Positions 34,641 through 44,099 are shown, numbered from the stretch's first letter. The stretch: DNA of 64,000 nt from Serpens sp964410065 (GCA_964410065.1 CAYPFO010000012.1:1-64000); one strand, 5' to 3'. The notes: generated by a model not told the origin, from the sequence alone. Translations and numbers: made by a program.

Positions 34641-35447
34641 TCAGGAGTCCTTGCGCAGTACGCCGTAGACCACCTGATAGGTGGCCGGCAAACCCTGGGG
34701 TTGGCGGAACGATTCATAAGCCTCGGCCAGTGCGCGCAGCCGCGCCCGCCCGGTCAGGCCACCGGGGCGACCCGGATTGAGATTGTTCGCACCGAGCGCC
34801 TTGAGCTCATGGGTCAACTGACGCAGATCGTGGAAATGCAACACTTCGGCGCGCCGGCTCAAGTGCACAACCTGCAGGCCGCTGTCCGCACACAGCGTCA
34901 GATAGTCCTCGAACGCCCGAAAGCGATTGACGTGCACAAACCCGTCCACCGTCTGCCAGCTGTCGCGCAGTTCCTGCAGCGTACCGACGCACAGGCTGGA
35001 AAATGCCATCACCCCGCCTGGGCTCAGCACCCGGCGCGCCTCGTCGAGTACCGCCGGGAAATCGGCGCACCATTGCAAGGCCAAGCTGGAAAAGATCAGC
35101 TCCGTCGAGTTGTCCCGCAGCGGCAAGGCCTCGGCATCGCCGGCGATAAAATCCTGCGCACCGCCCAATGGCCGGGCATGGCGCAGCATGCCTTCGGCGA
35201 TATCCAGCGCAACACCCCGAGCGGCCGGTAGCCGGACCGACAACTCGCGGGAGAAATAGCCCGTGCCGCAGCCCAGGTCGAGCCAGCGCTGCGCCTGCGC
35301 GGTGCTGTTGGGCAGCTTATCCAGCAACTGCAGACCGACGGTGCGCTGCAACGCTGCAACCCCGTCATAACTGGCCGCCGCGCGGGAAAACGACGCCGCC
35401 ACCTGACGCTTGTCGGGCAGGCTCTGATGGGGTAGCGAAGCATTCAT
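34641..35447 (-). CDS. bioC: Malonyl-ACP O-methyltransferase BioC
   Basis: Methylates malonyl-ACP with SAM so that it can enter fatty-acid synthesis as the pimeloyl precursor. In 268 residues, the N-terminal KRQVAASFSRAAASYDGVA is typical of BioC, and SAM motif I is WLDLGCGTGYFSREL. Start chosen at MNASLPHQS, which overlaps the bioH stop as ATGA; the frame continues upstream inside bioH and is discounted. Confidence 0.95.
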   Translation of the reverse strand: MNASLPHQSLPDKRQVAASFSRAAASYDGVAALQRTVGLQLLDKLPNSTAQAQRWLDLGCGTGYFSRELSVRLPAARGVALDIAEGMLRHARPLGGAQDFIAGDAEALPLRDNSTELIFSSLALQWCADFPAVLDEARRVLSPGGVMAFSSLCVGTLQELRDSWQTVDGFVHVNRFRAFEDYLTLCADSGLQVVHLSRRAEVLHFHDLRQLTHELKALGANNLNPGRPGGLTGRARLRALAEAYESFRQPQGLPATYQVVYGVLRKDS

Positions 35448-36169
35448 CGTGCGCACTCCTGAATAAACGCCAGCATGGATTCGGCCACCTGCCGTGCATG
35501 GCTCAGCGGCGCGGCATGGCTGGCTTGCGCAATGACGTCGATACACGCCTGCGGCACGCACTCACGCGTGGCCTGGGCCGCCGCAACGGGCACCAGCACA
35601 TCCTGCTCGGCGAACAGGTGCAGTTGCGGTCCCGACCAAGCCGCCAAAGCGGCGCGGCCATCAAGCTGCGCCAAGCATTCCAGGCCGGCAGCCAGCACGC
35701 CTTCATCCGCTGCGTTGCGCATACCCTGCAGCTGGCGACGCAAGGCACGTTGGGCGCTGTCGCCCTGGCTGACCAGCAGGTCGAAACGCTGCAGTGTTGC
35801 GGCGCAGTCCGCTGACAATCCCTGGCGAAACGCGGCCAAGGTCTCGGCCGGCATGGCGTCGGACCAACCACTGCGCTGCTGGAAGCTCGGGTTGCTGGCG
35901 ATACTGATCAAGCCACGGCAAGACTCGCCACGCCGCGCAGCCAGCTGCGCCGCGAGCATGCCGCCCAGCGACCAGCCGCCCAGCCAGGTGTCGCGGGGCA
36001 GCTGTGCGTCCAACGCATCGAGCCAATGCTCGGCATTGGCCAGCCCCGGCAATTCGGCCAGCTCGACCTGCAGCGCGCCGCTCGACAATTCTCGCAGCGT
36101 CGTCGCCAGCGGCTGCAGTGCCGCGCTGGAGTAGGACCAGCCGGGCAACAGCAACAGCCGTTCAGTCAT
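35444..36169 (-). CDS. bioH: Pimeloyl-ACP methyl ester carboxylesterase BioH
   Basis: Removes the methyl group from pimeloyl-ACP methyl ester, ending chain elongation. The 241-residue alpha/beta hydrolase starts MTERLLLLPGWSYSS. Catalytic triad candidates are Ser in GWSLGGML, Asp in EQDVLVP and His in ASHAAPLSH. It overlaps bioF by 8 bp and bioC by 4 bp. Confidence 0.94.
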   Translation of the reverse strand: MTERLLLLPGWSYSSAALQPLATTLRELSSGALQVELAELPGLANAEHWLDALDAQLPRDTWLGGWSLGGMLAAQLAARRGESCRGLISIASNPSFQQRSGWSDAMPAETLAAFRQGLSADCAATLQRFDLLVSQGDSAQRALRRQLQGMRNAADEGVLAAGLECLAQLDGRAALAAWSGPQLHLFAEQDVLVPVAAAQATRECVPQACIDVIAQASHAAPLSHARQVAESMLAFIQECAR

Positions 36170-37328
36170 GGGCCAGCTCCGCCCAGGCCGTGGCGAGTGC
36201 ATCCAGCAAGCGTTCCAGGTGCGCCTCGCTGTGCGCCGCAGACAGCGTGACGCGCAAACGCGCGGTGCCGGTCGGCACAGTCGGCGGGCGAATCGCCCCG
36301 ACCAGCACACCGAGCGCCTTCAAGCGGGCCGACAGGCGCAAAGCGCGCTCGCTTTCACCGACCAGGATGGGCTGGATCGGCGTCGGGCTGTCCATCAGAC
36401 TCAGGCCGATCTCGGCCGCGCCCTGACGAAAACGCCCGATCAGCTTATTGAGATGCTCGCGACGCCAGTCTTCCGTGCGCAGCAGCTGCAGGCTTTTCAG
36501 CGTTGCGCAGGCCACGGCCGGTGGCTGGCTGGTGGTGTAGATGTAGGGTCGGGCGAACTGGATCAGCGTCTCGATCAGCTCCTCGCTGCCGGCCACGAAC
36601 GCACCCGCCGTGCCGAACGCCTTGCCTAGGGTGCCGACCAGCACCGGCACATCCTCAAGACCGAGACCGAAATGCTCGACGATGCCACCGCCCGTGGCGC
36701 CCAAAGGGCCAAAACCGTGGGCATCATCAACCAGCAGCCAGGCGCCGGCTTTCTTCGCCTCGGCGACCAGTGCCGGCAGCGGCGCCAGGTCGCCGTCCAT
36801 GCTGAACACGCCATCGCTGACCACCAGGGTATTGCCTTGGGCCTTGGCCAGTCGTGACGCCAGGCTGGCGGCGTCGCTGTGCAGATAGCGCGAAAAACGC
36901 GCACCGCTGAGCAAGCCGGCATCCAGCAGGGAGGCATGGTTGAGGCGGTCCTCCAGCACCGTATCGCCTTGGCCGACCAGCGCGGTGACGGCGGCCAGAT
37001 TGGCCATGTAGCCGGTGGAAAACAGCAGCGCACGCGGCCGGCCAGTGAACTCGGCCAGGGCTTCTTCAAGCTCGTGGTGCGGTGCGCTGTGGCCGATTAC
37101 CAGATGCGAGGCGCCACCGCCGACGCCCCACTTCGCCGCGCCATCGCGCATCGCCTGGATCACCTCGGGATGGTTCGCCAGGCCCAGATAGTCGTTAGAA
37201 CAAAAGGCTAGCAGGCGCTGGCCATCGACCAGCACCTCCGGCCCTTGCGGGCTTTGCAGCAACGGACGCTGGCGATAGAGATGCTCGGCACGGCGGGCGG
37301 CGAGACGCGTAGCAAGATCGAAAGACAT
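36162..37328 (-). CDS. bioF: 8-amino-7-oxononanoate synthase BioF
   Basis: A PLP enzyme that condenses pimeloyl-ACP with L-alanine to KAPA. Its 388 residues include FCSNDYLGLANHP, the aspartate of LLVDDAHGFG and the PLP lysine in VGTLGKAFGTAGAF. GGAG lies before ATG 37328. A REP-like inverted repeat sits between it and bioB. Confidence 0.96.
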   Translation of the reverse strand: MSFDLATRLAARRAEHLYRQRPLLQSPQGPEVLVDGQRLLAFCSNDYLGLANHPEVIQAMRDGAAKWGVGGGASHLVIGHSAPHHELEEALAEFTGRPRALLFSTGYMANLAAVTALVGQGDTVLEDRLNHASLLDAGLLSGARFSRYLHSDAASLASRLAKAQGNTLVVSDGVFSMDGDLAPLPALVAEAKKAGAWLLVDDAHGFGPLGATGGGIVEHFGLGLEDVPVLVGTLGKAFGTAGAFVAGSEELIETLIQFARPYIYTTSQPPAVACATLKSLQLLRTEDWRREHLNKLIGRFRQGAAEIGLSLMDSPTPIQPILVGESERALRLSARLKALGVLVGAIRPPTVPTGTARLRVTLSAAHSEAHLERLLDALATAWAELAHD

Positions 37329-37337
37329 CGGAAAGCT

Positions 37338-37406
37338 CCAAGCGGCAAGCCACAAGCGTCAAGAAGTGCCACATCCAGCTTGCGGCTTGAAGCTTGCTGC
37401 TTGCGG
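37338..37406. repeat. Imperfect inverted repeat in the bioB-bioF gap
   Basis: Left arm CCAAGCGGCAAGCCACAAGC (37338-37357) and a partly complementary right arm built of CTTGCGGCTTGAAGCTTGC (37379-37397) extending to 37406. This AAGC/GCTTG-rich palindromic type is widespread between Pseudomonas genes. It probably stabilises the upstream bioB message; no coding potential. Confidence 0.75.
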
Positions 37407-37412
37407 CTGCTG

Positions 37413-38465
37413 TCAGACAGCGGAATAGAACAACTTGGAATCACGCTGTTCGACCAGCGCCTGTTCGATGGCGGCCTGGTGCACGTCGTCGTCATGCTCC
37501 TCGCGGGCTTCCGGCTGGATGCCCAGGCGCGCGAACAGTTGCATGTCCTTGTCGGCTTGCGGGTTGGCGGTGGTCAGCAGTTTTTCGCCATAGAAGATCG
37601 AGTTGGCGCCCGCGAAGAAGGCCAGCGCCTGCATCTGCTCGTTCATCTGCTCGCGGCCGGCGGACAGGCGCACATGGGACTGGGGCATCATGATGCGCGC
37701 CACGGCGAGCATGCGGATGAAGTCGAACGGATCGACATCCTGGGCGTCGGCCAGCGGCGTGCCTTGGACCTTGACCAGCATGTTGATCGGCACGCTCTCG
37801 GGGTGCTCAGGCAGGTTGGCCAGCTGGATCAGCAGGCCGGCTCGGTCGTCCAGCGACTCGCCCATGCCGAGGATGCCGCCGGAACAGATTTTCATCCCCG
37901 CATCGCGCACATGGCTCAGCGTCTCCAGGCGATCGGCGTAGGTGCGTGTAGTGATGATGTTGCCGTAGAACTCCGGCGAGGTGTCCAGGTTGTGGTTGTA
38001 GTAATCCAGGCCGGCAACGGCCAGCGCACGGGTCTGCTCCTGATCGAGCTTGCCCAGGGTCATGCAGGTTTCCAGGCCCAGCGCCTTCACACCCTCGACC
38101 ATCTGCAGCACGTAGGGCATGTCCTTGGCGGAAGGATGTTTCCAGGCCGCGCCCATGCAGAAACGCGTGGAGCCGATGGCCTTGGCGCGGGCGGCCTCCT
38201 CCAGCACCTTCTGCACTTCGAGGAGCTTTTCCTTGTCCAGGCCGGTGTTGTAATGGCCGGACTGCGGGCAGTACTTGCAGTCTTCCGGGCAGGCGCCGGT
38301 CTTGATCGACAACAGCGTGGAGACCTGCACGCGGTTTGGGTCGAAGTGCTGACGGTGCACCGTCTGTGCCTGGAACAGCAGATCGTTGAACGACAGCTCG
38401 AACAAGCTGCGCACTTCGGCCAGGGTCCAATCGTGACGACTGACGGCGGTAGCGGTGGCGCTCAT
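37413..38465 (-). CDS. bioB: Biotin synthase BioB
   Basis: A radical-SAM enzyme that inserts sulfur into dethiobiotin. The 350 residues carry the radical-SAM cluster motif CPEDCKYC (CX3CX2C), the barrel motif YYNHNLDTSPEFY and the arginine-containing VRLSAGRE. First gene of the biotin cluster. Its promoter appears to overlap a BirA-like palindrome at 38550-38581. Confidence 0.97.
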   Translation of the reverse strand: MSATATAVSRHDWTLAEVRSLFELSFNDLLFQAQTVHRQHFDPNRVQVSTLLSIKTGACPEDCKYCPQSGHYNTGLDKEKLLEVQKVLEEAARAKAIGSTRFCMGAAWKHPSAKDMPYVLQMVEGVKALGLETCMTLGKLDQEQTRALAVAGLDYYNHNLDTSPEFYGNIITTRTYADRLETLSHVRDAGMKICSGGILGMGESLDDRAGLLIQLANLPEHPESVPINMLVKVQGTPLADAQDVDPFDFIRMLAVARIMMPQSHVRLSAGREQMNEQMQALAFFAGANSIFYGEKLLTTANPQADKDMQLFARLGIQPEAREEHDDDVHQAAIEQALVEQRDSKLFYSAV

Positions 38466-38527
38466 GGGTTTCCCTTCTTATTGAACAGCGCCTGCTAGAT
38501 TTCCCGGCGCGACATGGATGCGCGAAA

Positions 38528-38556
38528 AATTAGGGGATGGCCCAGGCCTATGTCAA
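38528..38556 (-). promoter_or_regulatory. Candidate bioB promoter
   Basis: On the minus strand, TTGACA (complement of 38551-38556) is followed after 17 bp by CTAATT, or after 18 bp by TAATTT. The -35 element is perfect and lies inside the BirA-like left half-site, so repressor binding would block polymerase. Confidence 0.65.
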
Positions 38557-38581
38557 CTACCAAATTTCCAATGGTTTACTA
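38550..38581. promoter_or_regulatory. BirA-like biotin operator
   Basis: ATGTCAACT - 14 bp - GGTTTACTA matches the proteobacterial BirA operator TTGTAAACC-N14/15-GGTTTACAA at 6/9 and 8/9 positions with a correct spacer. It lies 85 bp upstream of bioB, between bioB and divergent comF. Needs a BirA with a helix-turn-helix domain elsewhere in the genome. Confidence 0.65.
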
Positions 38582-39278
38582 CTGGCTAAAAAGCAACCAT
38601 AAATGCTTGCTCTGCGACGAACCCGCAGAACAGTCGCTGCCACTGTGCGGCAACTGCGAAACCGACCTGCCCTGGCTGGCCGGCCAGTGCGCAGTGTGCG
38701 CACTGCCCTTGCCGACCCATGAACTGACCTGCGGCACCTGCCTGCGCCAGCCACCGGCCTTCAGCCGAGTCGAAACGCCTTGGCATTACGCCTTTCCGGT
38801 CGACACCTTGATCACCCGCTTCAAGCATCAGGCGCGCTGGCCACTCGGCCGGCTGCTTGCCGAATTACTCGCCCGGCATCTGCGCCATGCGTTTGCCGAA
38901 GGCCTGCCGCGCCCGCATCGGATCTTGCCGGTGCCCTTGGCCCGCGCTCGACAACGACAGCGCGGCTTCAACCAGGCGGCCATGCTGGCTCATTGGCTGG
39001 GCCGCGAACTGCAACTGCCGGTGGACGAGCGCGTGTTGCTGCGCGCCCGCGACACGCCAGCCCAGCAGGGTCTGGATGCACGCGCCCGACAACGCAACCT
39101 GCGCCAGGCCTTTGCTTTGGCCGCCAACGCGGCCGTCGAGAATCAGCACCTGGCGCTGATCGACGATGTGCTTACCACCGGCGCCACCGTCCATGCACTG
39201 GCCCGGCTGTTGCGCCAAGCGGGCGCGGCGCGCGTGGATGTCTACTGCCTGGCCCGCACCCCTAAACCCGGCGTTTGA
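38571..39278 (+). CDS. comF: ComF-family phosphoribosyltransferase-like protein
   Basis: A 235-residue cytosolic protein with an N-terminal zinc-ribbon-like cysteine cluster (CLLC, CGNC, CAVC, CGTC; about 11-55) and a C-terminal phosphoribosyltransferase domain carrying the PRPP motif LALIDDVLTTGATVHAL. ComF acts in DNA uptake and transformation, probably with ComFA/PriA-type helicases. Start is uncertain: ATGs at 38514, 38550 and 38571 are in frame; 38571 best matches homologous N-termini and lies within the BirA-like operator. The gene is always divergent from bioB in this group. Confidence 0.85.
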   Translation: MVYYWLKSNHKCLLCDEPAEQSLPLCGNCETDLPWLAGQCAVCALPLPTHELTCGTCLRQPPAFSRVETPWHYAFPVDTLITRFKHQARWPLGRLLAELLARHLRHAFAEGLPRPHRILPVPLARARQRQRGFNQAAMLAHWLGRELQLPVDERVLLRARDTPAQQGLDARARQRNLRQAFALAANAAVENQHLALIDDVLTTGATVHALARLLRQAGAARVDVYCLARTPKPGV

Positions 39279-39313
39279 GCTTTGATATGCTCGGTTGAAA
39301 AAACGGGCTTTCC

Positions 39314-40420
39314 ATGGACAGCATTGACACCCTCATCATCGGCGCCGGTGCACTCGGCCTGGCGTGTGCTGCGCGCCTGGCCGACCCGCAGCGCAGTACC
39401 CTGATCGTCGAAGCCGAACGGTTGATCGGCAGCCACACCTCCAGCCGCAATTCGGAAGTCATCCACGCCAGCCTGTATTACCCGCCGGGCTCGCTCAAGG
39501 CCGAACTCTGCCTGGAAGGTCGCGAGCGTCTGTATGCCTGGTGCCGCCAATACCAGGTGGCGCACCGGCAGATCGGCAAGCTGCTGGTGGCTGTAGAGGA
39601 TGCCGAGCAAGAGCAACTGGCCGGCCTGCTCGCCAATGCCCACACCTGTAATGTGAGCGACTTGCAACCCCTCGATGCCCGCCAGTTACAGCAGTTGGAG
39701 CCGGCCGTGCGTGGCGTAGCCGGGTTGCTGTCGCCGAGCACCGGCATCATCGACAGTCACGCCTACCTGCAATCCCTGCTCGCTGCCGCCGAACAGCAAG
39801 GCGCGCAGCTGGTCCTGGATACCCGGGTCACCCAACTGCAGAAGAGGGGCGATGGTTGGCTGGCCAGCGGCATCAGCGCCGGCGAGCCGTTCCAGATTCG
39901 GACCCAGCAGGTCATCAATGCCGGCGGGCTGTTCGCCCAACAGCTGGCGGCGGCGACTGAGGGTCTGGCACCCGAGTCCATCCCTGCACTGCACCTGTGC
40001 CAGGGCCGCTATTTCAACTACAGCGGACGCTCGCCTTTCAGCCGGCTGATTTATCCGTTGCCGGCAGCCAACCAGGCCGGGCTCGGCATTCACGCCACTC
40101 TGGATCTGGGCGGCCAGCTGCGTTTCGGCCCCGATGTGCACTACCTGCAACAAATCGATTACGCGGTCGATCCCACCCGGCGGGAGTCTTTCGCCCAGGC
40201 CGTGCGCCGCTATTTCCCCGACCTCGACAGTCAGCGCCTGGAGCCCGGCTACAGCGGCATCCGGCCAAAGCTTTCCGGCCCTGGCGAACCGGCGGCGGAT
40301 TTTCATATCCAATTGCCGTCCAATCATGGCTTGCAGGGGCTGGTCAACCTGTTTGGCATTGAATCGCCGGGGCTCACCGCCAGCCTGGCAATCGCCGACC
40401 GTATCGCTCAAGCCCTGTGA
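39314..40420 (+). CDS. FAD-dependent oxidoreductase, L-2-hydroxyglutarate dehydrogenase-like
   Basis: A 368-residue DAO-type flavoenzyme. The N-terminal dinucleotide fold reads IIGAGALGLACAARLA, and the family motif SRNSEVIHASLYYPPGSLKAELC is shared with LhgO/L2HGDH. The C-terminal IRPKLSGPG and LFGIESPGLTASLAIA close the FAD site. It could oxidise L-2-hydroxyglutarate or a related 2-hydroxy acid; without partners, the substrate is not proven. 36 bp after comF. Confidence 0.85.
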   Translation: MDSIDTLIIGAGALGLACAARLADPQRSTLIVEAERLIGSHTSSRNSEVIHASLYYPPGSLKAELCLEGRERLYAWCRQYQVAHRQIGKLLVAVEDAEQEQLAGLLANAHTCNVSDLQPLDARQLQQLEPAVRGVAGLLSPSTGIIDSHAYLQSLLAAAEQQGAQLVLDTRVTQLQKRGDGWLASGISAGEPFQIRTQQVINAGGLFAQQLAAATEGLAPESIPALHLCQGRYFNYSGRSPFSRLIYPLPAANQAGLGIHATLDLGGQLRFGPDVHYLQQIDYAVDPTRRESFAQAVRRYFPDLDSQRLEPGYSGIRPKLSGPGEPAADFHIQLPSNHGLQGLVNLFGIESPGLTASLAIADRIAQAL

Positions 40421-40505
40421 TCCGCCCGCTTGGCGGTACGCGTCAAGCGCGGCAATGCGTATACTTCCTCGCCAAATCCATCCATTTACCCATAAGGACT
40501 TGTCC

Positions 40506-42722
40506 ATGAAAGCGCTCGGCAAAATCCTGGGCATTATTTTCCTTGGGCTCTTGCTGATCCTGGTCGGCCTGGGATTCGCCCTCACCCACTGGTTCGACCC
40601 CAACGATTACAAGGACGAAATTCGTCAGTTGGCACGCGACAAGGCCAATCTGGAACTGGCACTCAACGGCGACATCGGCTGGAGCCTGTTCCCCTGGCTG
40701 GGCCTGGAATTGCACCAGACCACCCTGGCCAGTGCGCAAACACCGCAACAGCCGTTCGCCGAGCTGCGCATGCTCGGCCTGTCGGTGCGCGTTCTGCCAC
40801 TGCTGCGCAAAGAAGTGCAGATGAGCGACATCCGCATCGATGGCCTCAACCTCACGCTGCAGCGCGACGAAAAGGGGCACGGCAACTGGGAAAACATCGG
40901 CCAGCCGGCGCAAGCCAGTACGCGCGATGACACGCCGATTGCCCAGACCACACACGCCGAACCGGTCGAGAGCAAGGACAAGGCGGCGCTGCCGATCCAG
41001 CTGGATATCGACAGTCTCAAGGTCAACGACGCCCGCTTCAGTTACCACGATGCCCAGACCGGCCAGCAATTCAGTGCCGAAAGCATTCAACTGGAAACCG
41101 GCGCGATTCGCGAAGGCTCGTCCATTCCGCTGAAACTCAGCGCCTTCTTCGGCACCAACCAGCCAGTCATGCGCGCGCGCACTGAAGTACGCGGCAACCT
41201 GCGTTTCGATACGGCGCTGCAGCGCTATCAACTGGAAAACCTGCGCCTGACCGGCGAGGCCTCCGGCGAGCCGCTGAACGGCAAGACCCTAACATTCAGC
41301 GCCCAAGGGGAGCTGTTGGCTGATCTGGATGCCCAGATCGCCGAATGGAACAGCCTGAAGTTTTCCGCCAACCAAATGCATGCTTTGGGCGACCTGAAGG
41401 TTCGCGATCTCGACGCCGAAGCGCAGATCAGCGGTGGCCTGTCCATCGCCGCCTTCAATCTGCGCGACTTCCTCGAAGGCCTCGGCCAGACGCTCCCGGA
41501 GATGGCCGATACCAACGCCCTGGGCAGGCTCGAGATGTCCACCCGCCTGAGCGGCACACCCAACAGCATCCTGCTGGAAGAGCTGCGCCTGAAGCTCGAC
41601 GACACCACGCTCACCGGCAACGTCGCCGTTGCCGACTTCAGCACCCTCGCTTTGCGCGCCCAGCTCAAGGGCGACCGCATGGATCTGGACCGTTACCTGC
41701 CGCCGAAAAGCGCTGCGGACAGCGCCAACACTGCGCGCCAGGCCGAGGTAAAAAGCTCCAGCCAAGCCGCCGGTGACGGCAATTCGCCGCTGCCCAACGC
41801 GCCCACCCAGCAAGCCTGGAGCGATGCGCCCATTCTGCCCATGGACCTGCTGCGCCAGCTCGACTTCCAGCTCGCGGTCAATTTTGGCGAACTGGTTTTC
41901 GACCAGCACCCCATCACCAATGCCAGCCTCAATACCCAAGGCAAGGCCGGTCTGATCACCCTCAAGGAGCTGCACGCCGACCTGTATAACGGCCAGATCG
42001 ATGCCAGCGGCAAAGTCGATGTACGCAACGCCCTGCCCCAGCTGGCTGTCACCAGCACGATCAGCAAGTTGCCGGCGGATAAATTCATCCAGCTGGACAA
42101 CCAGCCGTCGCCTATCAAGGGTCTGCTCGATTTCAAGGCCGACTTCACCACGCGTGGCAACAGTCAGAAGAGCTGGGTCGACAACCTCAACGGCAAAGCC
42201 GACTTCCTGTTCAGCGACGGTGTGCTGGTCGATGCCAACCTCGACCAGTACCTGTGCAAAGCCATCGCCACGATCAACCGCAAGGAACTGAGCAAGGAAT
42301 CGCGCAGCCGGGATACGCCGTTCGAGCAATTGAGCGGCAACCTGGTGGTTACCAACGGCGTTGCCAACAATCCGGACTTCCAGGCCAGCATTCCCGGCCT
42401 GGCCATCAGCGGCAACGGCAGCCTCGACCTGCGCGTGCTCGGCCTGGATTACCGCATCGGCATTCTCATCAAAGGCGACAAGCGCGAAATGCCCGACCCG
42501 GCCTGCCAGGTCAACGAGCGCTACGTCGGCCTGGAATGGCCGTTGCGCTGCCGCGGCCCGCTGGAACTGGGCGCCAAGGCCTGCCGCATCGACCAGGATG
42601 GCCTGGGCAAGATCGCCGGCAAGCTGGCCGGCGAGAAACTCACCGAAAAGCTCGATGAAAAACTCGGCGACAAGGTCAGCCCGGAACTCAAGGACGCCCT
42701 CAAGGGCCTGTTCAAACGATGA
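40506..42722 (+). CDS. asmA: AsmA family protein
   Basis: A 738-residue inner-membrane-anchored periplasmic protein with an N-terminal membrane helix (LGIIFLGLLLILVGLGFAL) and a long beta-rich region typical of AsmA/TamB-like phospholipid-transport proteins, with the AsmA C-terminal domain (GLLDFKADFTTRGNSQKSW, NGKADFLFSDG, RVLGLDYRIGI). Start at ATG 40506; a long upstream open frame is non-coding. It overlaps mutY by 4 bp, as is usual in Pseudomonas. Confidence 0.9.
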   Translation: MKALGKILGIIFLGLLLILVGLGFALTHWFDPNDYKDEIRQLARDKANLELALNGDIGWSLFPWLGLELHQTTLASAQTPQQPFAELRMLGLSVRVLPLLRKEVQMSDIRIDGLNLTLQRDEKGHGNWENIGQPAQASTRDDTPIAQTTHAEPVESKDKAALPIQLDIDSLKVNDARFSYHDAQTGQQFSAESIQLETGAIREGSSIPLKLSAFFGTNQPVMRARTEVRGNLRFDTALQRYQLENLRLTGEASGEPLNGKTLTFSAQGELLADLDAQIAEWNSLKFSANQMHALGDLKVRDLDAEAQISGGLSIAAFNLRDFLEGLGQTLPEMADTNALGRLEMSTRLSGTPNSILLEELRLKLDDTTLTGNVAVADFSTLALRAQLKGDRMDLDRYLPPKSAADSANTARQAEVKSSSQAAGDGNSPLPNAPTQQAWSDAPILPMDLLRQLDFQLAVNFGELVFDQHPITNASLNTQGKAGLITLKELHADLYNGQIDASGKVDVRNALPQLAVTSTISKLPADKFIQLDNQPSPIKGLLDFKADFTTRGNSQKSWVDNLNGKADFLFSDGVLVDANLDQYLCKAIATINRKELSKESRSRDTPFEQLSGNLVVTNGVANNPDFQASIPGLAISGNGSLDLRVLGLDYRIGILIKGDKREMPDPACQVNERYVGLEWPLRCRGPLELGAKACRIDQDGLGKIAGKLAGEKLTEKLDEKLGDKVSPELKDALKGLFKR

Positions 42723-43786
42723 GTCCTGAGCAATTCGGCTCGGCCGTGCTGGCCTGGTACGACCAGCACGGCCGCAAGGACCTGCCGTGGCAGCAGAACA
42801 TCACGCCCTACCGGGTGTGGGTTTCGGAAATCATGTTGCAGCAGACGCAGGTCGCCACCGTGCTCGGTTATTTCGACCGGTTCATGGCGGCCCTGCCTAC
42901 GGTTGAGGCCTTGGCCGAGGCTCCAGAAGACGAGGTTCTGCATCTGTGGACCGGCCTGGGCTACTACACCCGCGCGCGCAATCTGCACAAGGCGGCGAAA
43001 ATCGTCGTCGCGCAGCACGGCGGCGAATTTCCCCGCGACGTCGATCAGCTCACTGAACTGCCGGGCATCGGTCGCTCCACCGCCGGCGCCATCGCCAGCC
43101 TGAGCATGGGCCTGCGCGCACCGATCCTCGACGGCAACGTGAAACGCGTGCTGGCGCGCTACGCCGCGCAAGACGGCTATCCGGGCGAGCCCAAGGTTGC
43201 CAAACAACTCTGGGACCTGGCCGAGCGTCTTACGCCGCATGCCCGCGTCAATCATTACACCCAGGCGATGATGGACCTGGGCGCCACGCTGTGTACGCGC
43301 AGCAAGCCGAGCTGCCTGCTCTGCCCGCTGCGCGAAGGCTGCAGCGCGCAACTGCTCGGGCGGCAAAGCGCCTACCCGGTGCCCAAGCCACGCAAGGAGT
43401 TGCCCCAGAAGCGCACGCTGATGCCGGTATTCGCCAATGCCGAGGGCAGCATCCTGCTTTACCGTCGTCCTTCCAGCGGCCTGTGGGGCGGCTTGTGGAG
43501 CCTGCCGGAAGTCTCGGCGCTGCCCGACCTGCATCCCCTGGCCCAGCGTTACGGCCTCGAGCTGGGCGAACCGCGCCGCCTGCCCACCTTTACCCACACG
43601 TTCAGCCATTTCCAGCTGAGCATCGAACCCTGGCTGGTGCCGGCCAGCGTCTTGACCAGCGCCGTGGCCGAAGCCGACTGGCTTTGGTATAACCTTGCCA
43701 CCCCGCCGCGCCTGGGCCTCGCCGCCCCGGTGAAAAAACTGCTCAAGCGCGCGGCCGATGAATTGATCGCAGGAGAATTGTCATGA
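42719..43786 (+). CDS. mutY: Adenine DNA glycosylase MutY
   Basis: Removes adenine mispaired with 8-oxoguanine. 355 residues: HhH-GPD fold (LPGIGRSTAGAIASLS), N-terminal QQTQVATV catalytic region, the [4Fe-4S] cluster CTRSKPSCLLCPLREGC (CX6CX2CX5C) and a C-terminal MutT-like domain. Coupled to asmA upstream and yggX downstream by 4-bp ATGA overlaps. Confidence 0.97.
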   Translation: MSPEQFGSAVLAWYDQHGRKDLPWQQNITPYRVWVSEIMLQQTQVATVLGYFDRFMAALPTVEALAEAPEDEVLHLWTGLGYYTRARNLHKAAKIVVAQHGGEFPRDVDQLTELPGIGRSTAGAIASLSMGLRAPILDGNVKRVLARYAAQDGYPGEPKVAKQLWDLAERLTPHARVNHYTQAMMDLGATLCTRSKPSCLLCPLREGCSAQLLGRQSAYPVPKPRKELPQKRTLMPVFANAEGSILLYRRPSSGLWGGLWSLPEVSALPDLHPLAQRYGLELGEPRRLPTFTHTFSHFQLSIEPWLVPASVLTSAVAEADWLWYNLATPPRLGLAAPVKKLLKRAADELIAGELS

Positions 43787-44055
43787 CCCGCACGGTGCAC
43801 TGCCGCAAATATCACGAAGATTTGCCCGGCCTCGACCGCCAGCCCTATCCGGGCGCCAAGGGCGAAGACATCTTCAACAACGTGTCGAAGAAAGCCTGGG
43901 ATGAGTGGCAAAAGCACCAGACCATGCTGATCAACGAGCGTCACCTGAACATGATGAATGCTGAAGACCGCAAATTCCTGCAGCTTGAGATGGACAAATT
44001 CCTCTCCGGCGAGGAATTCGCACAAGCCGAAGGCTACGTGCCGCCGAGTGCATAA
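43783..44055 (+). CDS. yggX: Probable Fe(2+)-trafficking protein YggX
   Basis: A 90-residue cytosolic protein that protects iron-sulfur clusters from oxidation. It begins MTRTVHCRKYHEDLPGLDR with the conserved Cys7 and contains WDEWQKHQTMLINE and the C-terminal EGYVPP. Co-translated with mutY, whose cluster it may protect. Confidence 0.96.
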   Translation: MTRTVHCRKYHEDLPGLDRQPYPGAKGEDIFNNVSKKAWDEWQKHQTMLINERHLNMMNAEDRKFLQLEMDKFLSGEEFAQAEGYVPPSA

Positions 44056-44099
44056 ATTAGCCAAGTACTTAAATAAACTGCTTTTTCTACCGTCGCCGG

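Noticed and set aside
37245..38498. A 417-codon frame opposite bioB and the repeat
   Set aside because: Antisense of bioB crossing a non-coding repeat; no start signal.
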